A DNA stretch of 35,357 nucleotides from Bordetella parapertussis (GTDB taxonomy: Bacteria > Pseudomonadota > Gammaproteobacteria > Burkholderiales > Burkholderiaceae_C), in NCBI GenBank assembly GCA_945888535.1, contig CAMDAN010000016.1, positions 1 to 35,357 of the forward strand, read 5' to 3'. This document shows, in pieces, positions 15,050 to 23,515 of the stretch; position 1 is the first letter of the stretch; every line of letters starts with the position of its first letter. Below the pieces are notes generated by a model. That model had not been told where the DNA came from and made no database searches. It saw only the letters and a program-made list of their open reading frames with translations. The translations under genes and the position numbers were made by a program.

Positions 15050-17584
15050 CTATTTACGTTGAACGGCCCATTGCAAAGCAATGACTGCAGGCAGACTCGC
15101 AATGCCAAGGGCCAAGGCAGCGCCCAGCGCCATGAGTGGCAAGGGTGCGAATTTAAGAAGGGCTGCAAGCCAAGGCCAATACATCGCCAAAGCTAAGGCC
15201 AGTAGGGCTGAGACGATGACGGCATACGCCGTGAAATTGGGTACGCGCAAAGAGGCCCAAAAACGCCCAACGCTTGCGCGGTTGGCCAAAATCAAAAACG
15301 CATTAGCGACGATCAGCGTGATAAAGACCATGGAGCGGACTTGCGCCTCTGCAAGGGAGCCGTAACCCCACCCAAAAGACAAGCCCACGCAAAGAAAAAT
15401 GCAAAAGCCTTGACCCATCGCCAAGCCTATTTCTCTTTTGCCAAAAAGTGGCTCTCGGGTATTTCTCGGAGGGTGTTGCATGACATCGGCTGCAGCGGGC
15501 TCATTTTCAAAAGCAACTGAACAAGCCGAGTCAATAATCAGTTCGAGAAGCGCCACATGCAGCGGAAGAATCAATGGGGGCCAACCCATGACCATCGGTG
15601 CCAGTGCGATGCCAGCGATGGGAATGTGGATGGCAAAAATATAGCGCATCGATTTTTGCAAATTGCCAAAAATGCGTCGCCCTAGTCGAATACCGCGAAC
15701 AATCGAAGCAAAGTTGTCATCTACAAGAACCAGATCGGCTGCTTCGCGGGCCACGTCTGTGCCGCGCCCGCCCATGGCGATGCCGACATGTGCAGCCTTA
15801 AGTGCTGGCGCGTCATTGACGCCATCACCTGTCATTGTGACGATCTCTCCATTGGCTTGAAGGGCTTGGACGATCCGCAATTTTTGATGCGGTGAGATAC
15901 GCGCACAAACAGTCACCTTTCGCAGTCGATTGCGCAAATCACTCTCGTTAAGGTGGTCGAGTTCTGTGCCGCTCAAGATGCCGCCCCCAACAAGACCGGC
16001 TTGGCGGGCAATTTCTTGGGCTGTCGTGGGGTAGTCGCCGGTGATCATGATGATTTGAATTCCTGCGCTTTGACACTCGGCGACCGCTTGTTGGATTTCA
16101 GGGCGAAGCGGATCAGCCAATCCCACCAATCCCAACCATTCGAATTCAAAATCGTGCGGATTTTGAGGGTACATACCGCCTTCAAAACGACTGTGCGCCA
16201 CACCCAAAACCCGAAGACCTTCTTTGGCCATTCCGTCTGCACAATCCAACCAATGCTCGCGTTGCGCTTGACTGAGATGGCATAAATCCATGACAGCCTC
16301 GGGCGCCCCTTTGGTTGAGACGAAACGCAAAGAGTCTTGCCCTTTTTGCCACACATGGGACATCGCTTTAAGCTCCGTACTCAGCCCATAGGTTTGTACC
16401 AATTGGCCAGTGAGGTACAGCGGTTCTATCTCTTTCAAATGGGTTTCACCCAGTGTATGGAAAGCGATTTCCATCGGGTCAAAGGGGTGCGGCGCACTGG
16501 CCAAAATCGCATGTTCCAACAATGGGTGAAATGGGCTGTCTAAGGACGTAGAAGTGGACGACCATCGCAGAATTGCACTTGGTATGGCGGTTGGTTTACC
16601 AGTGCTTGAAACCGCTAGGGATCGCACCGCCATGCGGTTCTGCGTCAACGTACCGGTTTTGTCCGTACACAACACACTCGTTGCGCCCAGCGTTTCGATG
16701 GCATTGATATGGCGGGTAAGCACGCCTTCACGAGATAAACGGTGCGCCCCCATGGCGGGGAACAGCGTGAGCACCACCGAGTATTCTTCTGGCAGGATGG
16801 ATATTGCCAACGCGATCCCCGAGAGCATTGCGGGTAGCCACTGTCCGTTGCGAAGGCCCAAGGTGAGAACCATAACAACGCAAAGCACGCCGACCAGGGT
16901 GGCCAGCACTTTGACCAAGTGGGCGGTTTGTTCTTGGAGGGGCGTGCGGGCGTGATCGGTTTGGCCCAGTGCTACGCCAATTTGGCCCATTTGGCTGCGA
17001 TTGCCGGTAGCGAGAACCTGCGCTAAGCCCTGGCCGCGCACAATAAAAGTTCCGGCAAAAACCAGAGCATGGTCTGGCGTCTGGCTGGAATGGTTTTTTT
17101 CGACCGGCGCAGATTCGCCTGTGAGCAAGGACTCGTCAATTTCTAAGTGATCGCTTCGAAGTATTCGGCCATCTGCAGCTACACGGCCGCCTTCGGAGAG
17201 AACAAGACAGTCGCCCAAGACCACTTCACGTGCAGGGATCATGAGCCGCTGCCCAGCCCGCACCACTTGCGCATGCGGTTGTGTCAGCTGGCGAAGCGCC
17301 TCAATGGATGCTTCGGACTTGCCTTCTTGGTAAAAAGTCAGTACCAAGACGGCCAAAACAAAAACGGCCAGCGTCAACCCTTCTGTTAAATCCCCGAGCA
17401 CGATGTAAAGCAAAGCCGCTGCCACGAGCAGGGCAAACATAGGTTGACGTAACAAGTCGAGCAATCGTCGCCATACGGGACGTTTGATATGGAGTTCGAT
17501 TTCGTTGGGCCCATCTTTGGCTAAACGAAGTGCCGCCTCGCTTAGGCTGAGGCCGGTGTCAGTGGTGTGGTGATTGCGCGTCAT
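15050..17584 (-). CDS. P-type cation-transporting ATPase (P2-like)
   Basis: The 844-residue protein shows the full P-type ATPase order. There is an N-terminal cation-ATPase domain with DGPNEI, an actuator TGES motif at 155-158, the phosphorylation site DKTGT at 308-312 (D308), a hinge MTGDGVNDAPALKAAHVGIA, and about ten hydrophobic segments including a C-terminal block. The M4 segment reads LPEEYSVV (264-271) where calcium pumps have P-E-G-L-P, which places it in a bacterial subgroup of uncertain ion specificity. It is predicted to pump cations across the inner membrane using ATP. No metal-binding CxxC domain is seen, so it is not a typical copper or zinc exporter. It is transcribed away from the next gene and appears monocistronic. 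Confidence 0.9.
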   Translation of the reverse strand: MTRNHHTTDTGLSLSEAALRLAKDGPNEIELHIKRPVWRRLLDLLRQPMFALLVAAALLYIVLGDLTEGLTLAVFVLAVLVLTFYQEGKSEASIEALRQLTQPHAQVVRAGQRLMIPAREVVLGDCLVLSEGGRVAADGRILRSDHLEIDESLLTGESAPVEKNHSSQTPDHALVFAGTFIVRGQGLAQVLATGNRSQMGQIGVALGQTDHARTPLQEQTAHLVKVLATLVGVLCVVMVLTLGLRNGQWLPAMLSGIALAISILPEEYSVVLTLFPAMGAHRLSREGVLTRHINAIETLGATSVLCTDKTGTLTQNRMAVRSLAVSSTGKPTAIPSAILRWSSTSTSLDSPFHPLLEHAILASAPHPFDPMEIAFHTLGETHLKEIEPLYLTGQLVQTYGLSTELKAMSHVWQKGQDSLRFVSTKGAPEAVMDLCHLSQAQREHWLDCADGMAKEGLRVLGVAHSRFEGGMYPQNPHDFEFEWLGLVGLADPLRPEIQQAVAECQSAGIQIIMITGDYPTTAQEIARQAGLVGGGILSGTELDHLNESDLRNRLRKVTVCARISPHQKLRIVQALQANGEIVTMTGDGVNDAPALKAAHVGIAMGGRGTDVAREAADLVLVDDNFASIVRGIRLGRRIFGNLQKSMRYIFAIHIPIAGIALAPMVMGWPPLILPLHVALLELIIDSACSVAFENEPAAADVMQHPPRNTREPLFGKREIGLAMGQGFCIFLCVGLSFGWGYGSLAEAQVRSMVFITLIVANAFLILANRASVGRFWASLRVPNFTAYAVIVSALLALALAMYWPWLAALLKFAPLPLMALGAALALGIASLPAVIALQWAVQRK

Positions 17585-17683
17585 GGTTAACGCTCAGTGT
17601 GCAGGCCATTTAACTTTTCGCCCTTGACACAGGTCATACTTCGTTGATGTGAGCCCGTAGCCCTTGTTTCTTCAAAGGATCCT

Positions 17684-18301
17684 ATGAACGAAAATATTCG
17701 TGAATTTTTAGACCGTATTCAGGCGCTGGAGCAATCCATTGAGATGGAGGCAAAAATTCGACGCCAGCAGTGGCAAGCGGATTTTGAAGAGCGAAAAATT
17801 CGCTTTGAAAAAGAAGTCTTAGACCAACAAAGACGCTTCAAGCAAGGCCTGCTGGGATATATGTTGTCAGCGCAATGGCGCAATGTTCTCACGATTCCTT
17901 TTATTTACCCTGTTTTGTTGCCCATGCTTTTTTTAGATGGTTTTGTTACCTTGTACCAAGAGGTGTGTTTTCCGTTGTACCGGATTCCAAAAATCAAGCG
18001 AGCCGATTACTTTGTCTTTGACCGAACGCATTTGGCGTACCTCAATTTTTTAGAAAAAGCCAACTGCGCTTATTGCTCCTATGGCAACGGCTTGATGGCC
18101 TATTGCAGAGAAATTTTTGGCCGTACTGAGCAGTATTGGTGTCCCATCAAACACGCAAGACGCGTACTTCATGCCCATCCGCATTACCATGGGTTTGTCG
18201 ATTATGGGGACGCGCAGAACTACGCGGCTGAGCTGGAACGCTTGCGAGCCGAACTCACGCAGTTGGCTACTTCAGACGCGCTATCGCATCCTGTAGTTTA
18301 G
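17684..18301 (+). CDS. Conserved-looking hypothetical protein with coiled coil, hydrophobic hairpin and clustered cysteines
   Basis: I cannot assign a function to this 205-residue product. Residues 1-55 are highly charged and predicted helical or coiled-coil (E/K/R/Q rich). Residues about 65-95 are hydrophobic with internal prolines and could form a membrane hairpin. The segment near 118-160 holds four cysteines, in CAYC, YCRE and WCPIK contexts, with several histidines after it (HAHPHYHGF), which might bind a metal. The C-terminus is again helical. AAAGGA (17674-17679) lies 4 nt before the ATG, and a TTGACA at 17624-17629 is a possible -35 box. Its stop overlaps by 4 nt the convergent RidA gene. 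Confidence 0.75.
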   Translation: MNENIREFLDRIQALEQSIEMEAKIRRQQWQADFEERKIRFEKEVLDQQRRFKQGLLGYMLSAQWRNVLTIPFIYPVLLPMLFLDGFVTLYQEVCFPLYRIPKIKRADYFVFDRTHLAYLNFLEKANCAYCSYGNGLMAYCREIFGRTEQYWCPIKHARRVLHAHPHYHGFVDYGDAQNYAAELERLRAELTQLATSDALSHPVV

Positions 18302-18765
18302 TCCGCTAGCTCTGCAATCATCTCGATTTCGACACACGCACCCATTGGAATTTGGGCTACGCCAAAAGCACTGCGGGCGTGGGCGCCTTTTTCTCCAAAT
18401 ACTTCGCCGATTAACTCGCTTGCCCCATTCGTCACCAAATGGTGTTCCGTGAAGCTACCAGTCGAGTTCACCAAAGACATGAGTTTCACAATCCGCTTTA
18501 CGCGGTTCAGGTCGCCCACAGCAGCATGCAAGGTTCCCATTAAGTCCACCGCAATCGCACGGGCAGCCAACTTGCCCTCAGCCGTTTGCATGGTGTTGCC
18601 CAATTGACCCACCCACACTTGCCCGTCTTTTTTAGCGATGTGACCGCTTATAAAAACCAAATTCCCAGTTTGAACAAAAGGCACGTATGCGGCAGCTGGG
18701 ATAGCCACGGGGGGCAAAGTGATATTGAGTTTTTCTAATTGGGTGTATATGTTGATGCTGCTCAT
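18298..18765 (-). CDS. RidA (YjgF/YER057c/UK114) family protein
   Basis: The 155-residue product is a RidA-fold protein. RidA itself hydrolyses reactive enamine/imine intermediates released by PLP enzymes, protecting other PLP enzymes. Visible family parts are VQTGNLVFISGHIAKKDG near 30-48, GQLGN, the middle helix with A-R-A-I-A-V-D-L-M-G-T-L-H-A-A-V-G-D-L, and the C-terminal R-S-A-F-G-V-A-Q-I-P-M-G-A-C-V-E-I-E segment with the arginine expected in the pocket. It is slightly longer than canonical RidA (about 128 residues) and belongs to the longer subgroup. GGAG lies 5 nt before the ATG. It converges on the preceding gene with a 4-nt overlap. Confidence 0.9.
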   Translation of the reverse strand: MSSINIYTQLEKLNITLPPVAIPAAAYVPFVQTGNLVFISGHIAKKDGQVWVGQLGNTMQTAEGKLAARAIAVDLMGTLHAAVGDLNRVKRIVKLMSLVNSTGSFTEHHLVTNGASELIGEVFGEKGAHARSAFGVAQIPMGACVEIEMIAELAD

Positions 18766-18844
18766 GGAGGCTCCGAAATAAGTAAAAGGGTCAAAAACGT
18801 TTAAAAGTTACTAGGGGTATTCTCACCGAAATAAAAACTTGCTT

Positions 18845-19687
18845 TCATTTCCCAATCCTTTTTGTTTCGCCTGCATGGCGCAATTTCTTGAGTGCGCCCA
18901 AACCTACCAGCGAACGCATCTGCGTGATGGCGATGGTGTTCAACTGCACCAGCCGCTCAGTCGCGGCCAACCCTTGATGAATCAAAACCGCATTGATACT
19001 TTCAAGGTTTGACAACACCACCAGCTGCTCAAGGGAAGCCGCATCTCGCAAGTTGTCGATCTCGGTTGTGTTGACTTGCCGCCATTGAGCCGCCGTGAGT
19101 CCGAAAAGGGCAACATTGAGCAAGTCGGCTTCGCTGGCGTAAATGATGCTGGTTTGAGACAATGTGAGGAGGGGTGGTATGAGCCGCTCCTTAATGGCAT
19201 CGGTGTGAATCTTGTAATTCACTTTCGCTAAGGTGCGTTGAAAACTCCACTCCAACGAGGTGGCGCGAGATTCTTCATCCTTGAGGCGTTGGAACTCCTT
19301 GATGAGGTAGAGCTTGAATTCTGGGCTTAGCCATGAGCCGAACTCGAAAGCGATGTCTTTGTGGGCGTAGGTTCCGCCGCCACGGCCTGATTTGGCAAAG
19401 AGACCAATGGCATTGGTGGCGTCGACCCACTTTTTTGGGGATAGCGCAAAGCTGTTCAGTCCGGCCTGACTTTTAAACCTATCGAATTCGATAGGTTTAA
19501 AAGCTGGGTTGTATAGCTGCTCCCAGATACCTAGAAATTCGATGGTGTTTCGGTTACGAAGCCAGTTGTAAAGAATGCTTTCGTCGCCAAAACGCCGCAG
19601 CATATCGGTCAGCGAGATGTAGTCTTGATCAAAGCGCGTGGCTATGGTGACTTCTGCCCCTTTGACGTGGATGATTCGATTTTTCAT
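18845..19687 (-). CDS. KilA-N domain protein (phage-type DNA-binding protein)
   Basis: The 280-residue product carries a KilA-N domain over roughly residues 15-135. Family-like features are YISLTDMLR, LYNWLRNRNTIEFLGIWE, LNSFALSPKKWVDATNAIGLFAKSGRGGGTYAH in two adjoining pieces, and IAFEFGSWLSPEFKLYLIKEFQ. The rest is helical with no clear domain. KilA-N is common in phages and mobile elements and is thought to bind DNA. An ATG at 19699 is in frame, but GGGAG at 19693-19697 is placed to serve the ATG at 19687, so that start is preferred. No integrase or other phage gene lies nearby, so it is a solitary gene, probably acquired horizontally. The reading frame contains a 34-bp perfect palindrome (codons 62-73). 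Confidence 0.85.
   Translation of the reverse strand: MKNRIIHVKGAEVTIATRFDQDYISLTDMLRRFGDESILYNWLRNRNTIEFLGIWEQLYNPAFKPIEFDRFKSQAGLNSFALSPKKWVDATNAIGLFAKSGRGGGTYAHKDIAFEFGSWLSPEFKLYLIKEFQRLKDEESRATSLEWSFQRTLAKVNYKIHTDAIKERLIPPLLTLSQTSIIYASEADLLNVALFGLTAAQWRQVNTTEIDNLRDAASLEQLVVLSNLESINAVLIHQGLAATERLVQLNTIAITQMRSLVGLGALKKLRHAGETKRIGK
19470..19503. repeat. 34-bp perfect palindrome inside the KilA-N reading frame
   Basis: The left arm is CTTTTAAACCTATCGAA and the right arm is its exact reverse complement with no spacer, centred on the GAATTC at 19484-19489. The symmetry breaks at 19469/19504. In the minus-strand reading frame it encodes A-F-K-P-I-E-F-D-R-F-K-S. It could extrude a cruciform, or bind a dimeric protein such as the KilA-N product itself. 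Confidence 0.95.
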
Positions 19688-19828
19688 GTCAACTCCCATT
19701 TACACGCCAATCCGGTGTTGACGGTTATTTTTTACTTTAATTTTTTCAGATCATTGTATTCATGAAATAATTTAAAACTAGGCTAATTGCGAGCACCTTG
19801 GGTAGGGTTCTGTCGATAAGATCAAGCT
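19688..19828. promoter_or_regulatory. AT-rich divergent intergenic region, KilA-N gene / comEC
   Basis: This 141-bp gap separates the divergently transcribed KilA-N gene and comEC, so promoters for both probably lie here. The stretch 19725-19785 is markedly AT-rich compared with the flanking coding DNA, with poly-T and TTTAA-type motifs. No unambiguous -35/-10 pair was identified by eye. Confidence 0.4.
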
Positions 19829-22303
19829 ATGTCACACGTCAGTTCACCGCCTTTGTCTGGGGCCCGCTTTGCTATGGGCGCGGCATGGGCTTGGTTGGTG
19901 GGAACGGCCATGCAGTTGCAGCAAGAGGCGCTTTGGACGGTGCTTGCGTATGGTGCTTTGGGCCTAGGCGCCATCGCCGTCGGACTGTTAGCAAAATTTC
20001 TCATGCGGAACCGACGACCCACAAAACAGGGGAGAGCTTTCACGTGGGCTTTGGTGTTTGGAATAGCTGCGTTTTCTATTACAGGCCTACGCGCTGTAGC
20101 GTTTGACTCTGATCGTTTGAATCCTGATTTAGAAGGCCAAGATCTTCGTATCACGGGCGTCGTGGCCGAGTTGCCTCAGCGCAATGCTGCCGGCCTGCGT
20201 TTCAGGTTGAGCGTGGAGTCGGCCCGTTTGGGCAGCGGCGTCCCGGTTGCTTTTCCGAAGCGGATGGATGTGGGTTGGTACAACGGGATGGCGCCTGCAG
20301 GCGCAGATGCTTCTGCTTGGGAACTTCAATACCAACCGCAACCGGTCCGCCCCGGTGAGCGTTGGGAATTGACGGTGCGGGTCAAAGCACCTCATGGCAG
20401 CAGCAACCCGTATGGGTTTGATTACGAGTTGTGGTTGTGGGAGCAAGGGGTTCAAGCCACGGGTTATGTGCGTGCGGGTGCCAAAGAGGTTCGGCCCCAC
20501 CGTGTGGCCCAAACGTGGCTTTACCCCGTTGCGCGGTTGCGCCAAGCGCTGCGCGAGCGCATTGAGTTGCACGTGCTGAACCCGCAGGCTGCGGGAATGA
20601 TTGCAGCTTTGGTGATTGGCGACCAAGGTGCGATTGACCGCGCAGATTGGGATGTTTTTCGTGCCACGGGCGTGGCCCACTTGGTGAGTATTTCGGGCTT
20701 GCACATCACGATGTTTGCGTGGTTGGCCGTGGTGTGTGTGGGTGCGCTTTGGCGACGGTCCTCGCGCTTATGTCATGTGCTGCCGGCCCCAAGCGCAGCG
20801 CTCTTAGGCGGCTTGCTATTGGCAACGTCTTACGCACTTTTTTCTGGATGGGGTGTGCCAGCGCAGCGCACCTGCGCGATGTTGGCAACGGTCGTGTTGC
20901 TGCGTCTGATGGGGGCGCGTTGGCCTTGGACGAGTGTTTGGATGCTGGCCTGTGTGCTGGTGGTTGCGCTAGATCCTTGGGCTTTATTGCAGGCGGGATT
21001 TTGGCTGAGTTTTGTCGCGGTGGGTGTGCTTTTTGCCAGTGATTCCCGCAACTTTGACCGGCAAGCGTTGTCGCCGGGCCAAGGTTCAACTGTTGCTGCT
21101 GCACGCTATGGGCTGGGCTTTGTGCGCGAGCAAGGGCGGATCACTTTGGCTCTTGCGCCTTTGTCGGTGCTGCTCTTTGGTCAATTGTCTTTGGTGGGCT
21201 TGCTCGCTAATGTGTTAGCAGTGCCTTGGGTGACCTTGGTCTTGACGCCCTTGGCCATGCTCGGCGCTCTGGTTCCTGCGCTTTGGAGTGTGGCGGCATG
21301 GGGGATAGATTTGATGATGGGCGTGCTTCAAGCGATTGCGGCTTGGCCTGGGGCAGTGTGGGCGTTTGCTGTTCCGCCTTGGTGGTTAGCGATTGCCGCA
21401 GGCGCGGGTTCGCTTCTATTGGTGCTCCCCCTTCCTTGGAATTTTCGCGTGTTGGGCTTGCCCTTGGTTTTGGGCTTGGTGGTGTGGCGGCCCCTCGTGC
21501 CTGCTTCGGGTGAGTTTGAGATTGTTGCCGCCGATGTGGGGCAGGGCAATGCGGTTGTGGTTCGAACTGCGACCCACGCGCTTTTGTATGACGCGGGCCC
21601 GCGGTACAGCGTTGAAAGTGACGCGGGCAATCGGGTTTTGGTGCCGCTCTTGTCTGCCACACACACGCAGCTTCAGCGCATGGTGTTAAGCCACCGCGAC
21701 GCGGACCACGTGGGCGGCGCAGCGGCGGTGCTGGCTTTGCAAGCCGATGCAGACGTATGGAGCTCTTTAGATGCAGCTCACCCCTTGCTTGCAAAAGCAA
21801 AATCAATACGTTGCCAAGCCGGCCAATCGTGGGTGTGGGACAACGTGGTGTTTGAGGTTTTGCATCCGACGGCCGCAGACTATGCCAGCGTACCAGCACT
21901 GAAATCAAATGCGCTTTCGTGCGTTTTGCGGGTACGAGGCGTTACGCAAAGCGCTTTGCTGGTAGGAGATATTGAACGTATTCAAGAGGCCCAGTTGCTT
22001 AGCCGGGGACTCACGCCCGCTACCTTTTTACTGGTCCCCCACCATGGTAGTAAAACCTCAAGCAGTACCGAATTTTTAGCAGCGGTTGCGCCTTCTGTCG
22101 CGGTGGTGCAAGCCGGTTACCGCAACCGCTACGGCCATCCGGCCGTCGAAGTTCGCGAACGGTACCAGGCTTTAGAAAATGTTCAGTGGGTTGAGTCCGC
22201 CAACTGCGGTGCGTTTACTTGGCAATCTTGGTTGCCAAAGAATGGAATCTGTCACCGCGAACAAACGCGTCGGTATTGGAGTTGGAGGGGTCAGGGCAGT
22301 TAG
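19829..22303 (+). CDS. comEC: ComEC/Rec2 family DNA-uptake channel protein
   Basis: The 824-residue protein has the three-part ComEC organisation. The N-terminal membrane segments and soluble OB-like domain (DUF4131-type) span about 1-240. A competence domain with many helices spans about 240-510, including VAHLVSISGLHITMFAWL. A metallo-beta-lactamase-like domain follows from about 565. The latter shows ADVGQGNAVVV, the metal-type motif SHRDADHVGG (H-x-D-x-D-H), and PHHGSKTSSS. ComEC carries transforming single-stranded DNA across the inner membrane. It is followed at once by the convergent lytic transglycosylase gene. No other competence gene is in the window, so active natural transformation is only inferred. 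Confidence 0.92.
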   Translation: MSHVSSPPLSGARFAMGAAWAWLVGTAMQLQQEALWTVLAYGALGLGAIAVGLLAKFLMRNRRPTKQGRAFTWALVFGIAAFSITGLRAVAFDSDRLNPDLEGQDLRITGVVAELPQRNAAGLRFRLSVESARLGSGVPVAFPKRMDVGWYNGMAPAGADASAWELQYQPQPVRPGERWELTVRVKAPHGSSNPYGFDYELWLWEQGVQATGYVRAGAKEVRPHRVAQTWLYPVARLRQALRERIELHVLNPQAAGMIAALVIGDQGAIDRADWDVFRATGVAHLVSISGLHITMFAWLAVVCVGALWRRSSRLCHVLPAPSAALLGGLLLATSYALFSGWGVPAQRTCAMLATVVLLRLMGARWPWTSVWMLACVLVVALDPWALLQAGFWLSFVAVGVLFASDSRNFDRQALSPGQGSTVAAARYGLGFVREQGRITLALAPLSVLLFGQLSLVGLLANVLAVPWVTLVLTPLAMLGALVPALWSVAAWGIDLMMGVLQAIAAWPGAVWAFAVPPWWLAIAAGAGSLLLVLPLPWNFRVLGLPLVLGLVVWRPLVPASGEFEIVAADVGQGNAVVVRTATHALLYDAGPRYSVESDAGNRVLVPLLSATHTQLQRMVLSHRDADHVGGAAAVLALQADADVWSSLDAAHPLLAKAKSIRCQAGQSWVWDNVVFEVLHPTAADYASVPALKSNALSCVLRVRGVTQSALLVGDIERIQEAQLLSRGLTPATFLLVPHHGSKTSSSTEFLAAVAPSVAVVQAGYRNRYGHPAVEVRERYQALENVQWVESANCGAFTWQSWLPKNGICHREQTRRYWSWRGQGS

Positions 22304-22310
22304 AGAAAGG

Positions 22311-23393
22311 CTAATGAATCGGCCTGCTGCTTTGCACTGCTTGCCCCAACTCAATCACCGACATCGCGTAAAAACTGCTCCAGTTGTATCGGGTGATGGC
22401 GTAAAAGTTATCGGTTCCGGCAACGTATTGGGCGGGCGCAAAGCGGCCATTGGGCAATTCAATCAATGCCAACAGTCCGGCGTGGCGCACAGCCGGTTCT
22501 GGCAAAACAGCACCCATACTGGCCATGGCAACCGGTGTCATGCTCGGCAAAATGTCGCTGGCTAAAAGACCCGAGAGGTCTAAGCGCTGGGCGTCAAAGG
22601 CAACGGGGTAATGCGTTGGCATGCCGGATTTCCAATGAAAAGCGCGAAGGTAATGGGCTATCGAACCGATGGCGTCAGCGCTGCTCTGAAACAAATCGAT
22701 GCGACCGTCCCCATCGAAATCGACCGCGTACTTCATCCAACTCGAAGGCATGAATTGCGCCATGCCCATAGCGCCGGCGTAGCTTCCGCGCACGGACATC
22801 GGGTCGCGGCCACTGGCTTTGGCAAAGACCAAAAATGCCTCTAACTCTTGCAAAAAATAAGCCGCGCGGGTGCGGGCTTTGGGGTGGGTTTGTGGGAAAT
22901 CAAACGCCAGGGTGGTGAGTGCGTCAATGGTTCGGTAGCGGCCCATGTTTTGACCGTACTGGGTTTCAACGCCCAAGATGCCGATGATGGTGCTGGCGCT
23001 GACGCCTGTTTCTTGTTCGGCCCGCGCCAAGGTGTCGGCGTTGCGGCTCCAAAATCGCACGCCTGATTCGATGCGATTGGGAACGATCACTCTGTCGCGG
23101 TACTGCCCCCAGTCTTTGACGCTGGTCGGTGCGCTCGGGGTCATCGCTTGGATGACCCCGGGGAGCTTGTGCGCTTGGCCAATCATGTGGCGCACCCATT
23201 GCGGGCGCACTCCCATACGTTCTGCGATGCCATCTGCCGCCTGCATCGCTGTCGGGTTTTTGCTGTAGTTTTCAAGGACAACTGCAGGAGGTTTTGCGCG
23301 TTTTTTATTTTTCTTTTTTTCTGCGGCATACCCCGTGGCACATGCGCAAGTGATCAAGGCAAAAACCAAAAAGCGAAAAGATAGGAAGTTCAA
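22311..23393 (-). CDS. mltB: Lytic murein transglycosylase B (GH103)
   Basis: The product matches MltB-type GH103 enzymes, which cleave peptidoglycan glycan strands and form 1,6-anhydro-muropeptides in the periplasm. The catalytic glutamate is in GILGVETQYGQNMG near residue 143. GSYAGAMGMAQFMPSSW and FDGDGRIDLFQSSADAIGSIAHYL are hallmark stretches. The N-terminus is hydrophobic (RFLVFALITCACATGYA), which fits a Sec signal peptide, with no good lipobox, so a soluble periplasmic form is likely. No ATG is available upstream. The start is a TTG, either 23393 (GTGGA about 9 nt upstream, preferred) or 23414. The mature protein begins with a lysine-rich stretch. Confidence 0.9.
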   Translation of the reverse strand: MNFLSFRFLVFALITCACATGYAAEKKKNKKRAKPPAVVLENYSKNPTAMQAADGIAERMGVRPQWVRHMIGQAHKLPGVIQAMTPSAPTSVKDWGQYRDRVIVPNRIESGVRFWSRNADTLARAEQETGVSASTIIGILGVETQYGQNMGRYRTIDALTTLAFDFPQTHPKARTRAAYFLQELEAFLVFAKASGRDPMSVRGSYAGAMGMAQFMPSSWMKYAVDFDGDGRIDLFQSSADAIGSIAHYLRAFHWKSGMPTHYPVAFDAQRLDLSGLLASDILPSMTPVAMASMGAVLPEPAVRHAGLLALIELPNGRFAPAQYVAGTDNFYAITRYNWSSFYAMSVIELGQAVQSSRPIH

Positions 23394-23515
23394 AACAATA
23401 AGTCCACAGGTCAAAGGGTTGGCGTGCCCGTGCGAGTTTAGTCAAAACGCGCCGCAGAGAAGAATAGCTTGCGTGTTAAGCTCATTGGGTAGCGATTTTT
23501 CGGGCCTTTGAATCC

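Noticed and set aside
18301..19830. A prophage or integrative element around the KilA-N gene
   Set aside because: No integrase, att repeats, terminase, capsid or lysis genes are present, and the flanks are ordinary host genes.
21207..21908. Long minus-strand ORF (233 codons) opposite comEC
   Set aside because: It lies wholly antisense to a clearly conserved comEC region and has a low-complexity R/P-rich translation typical of a shadow frame.
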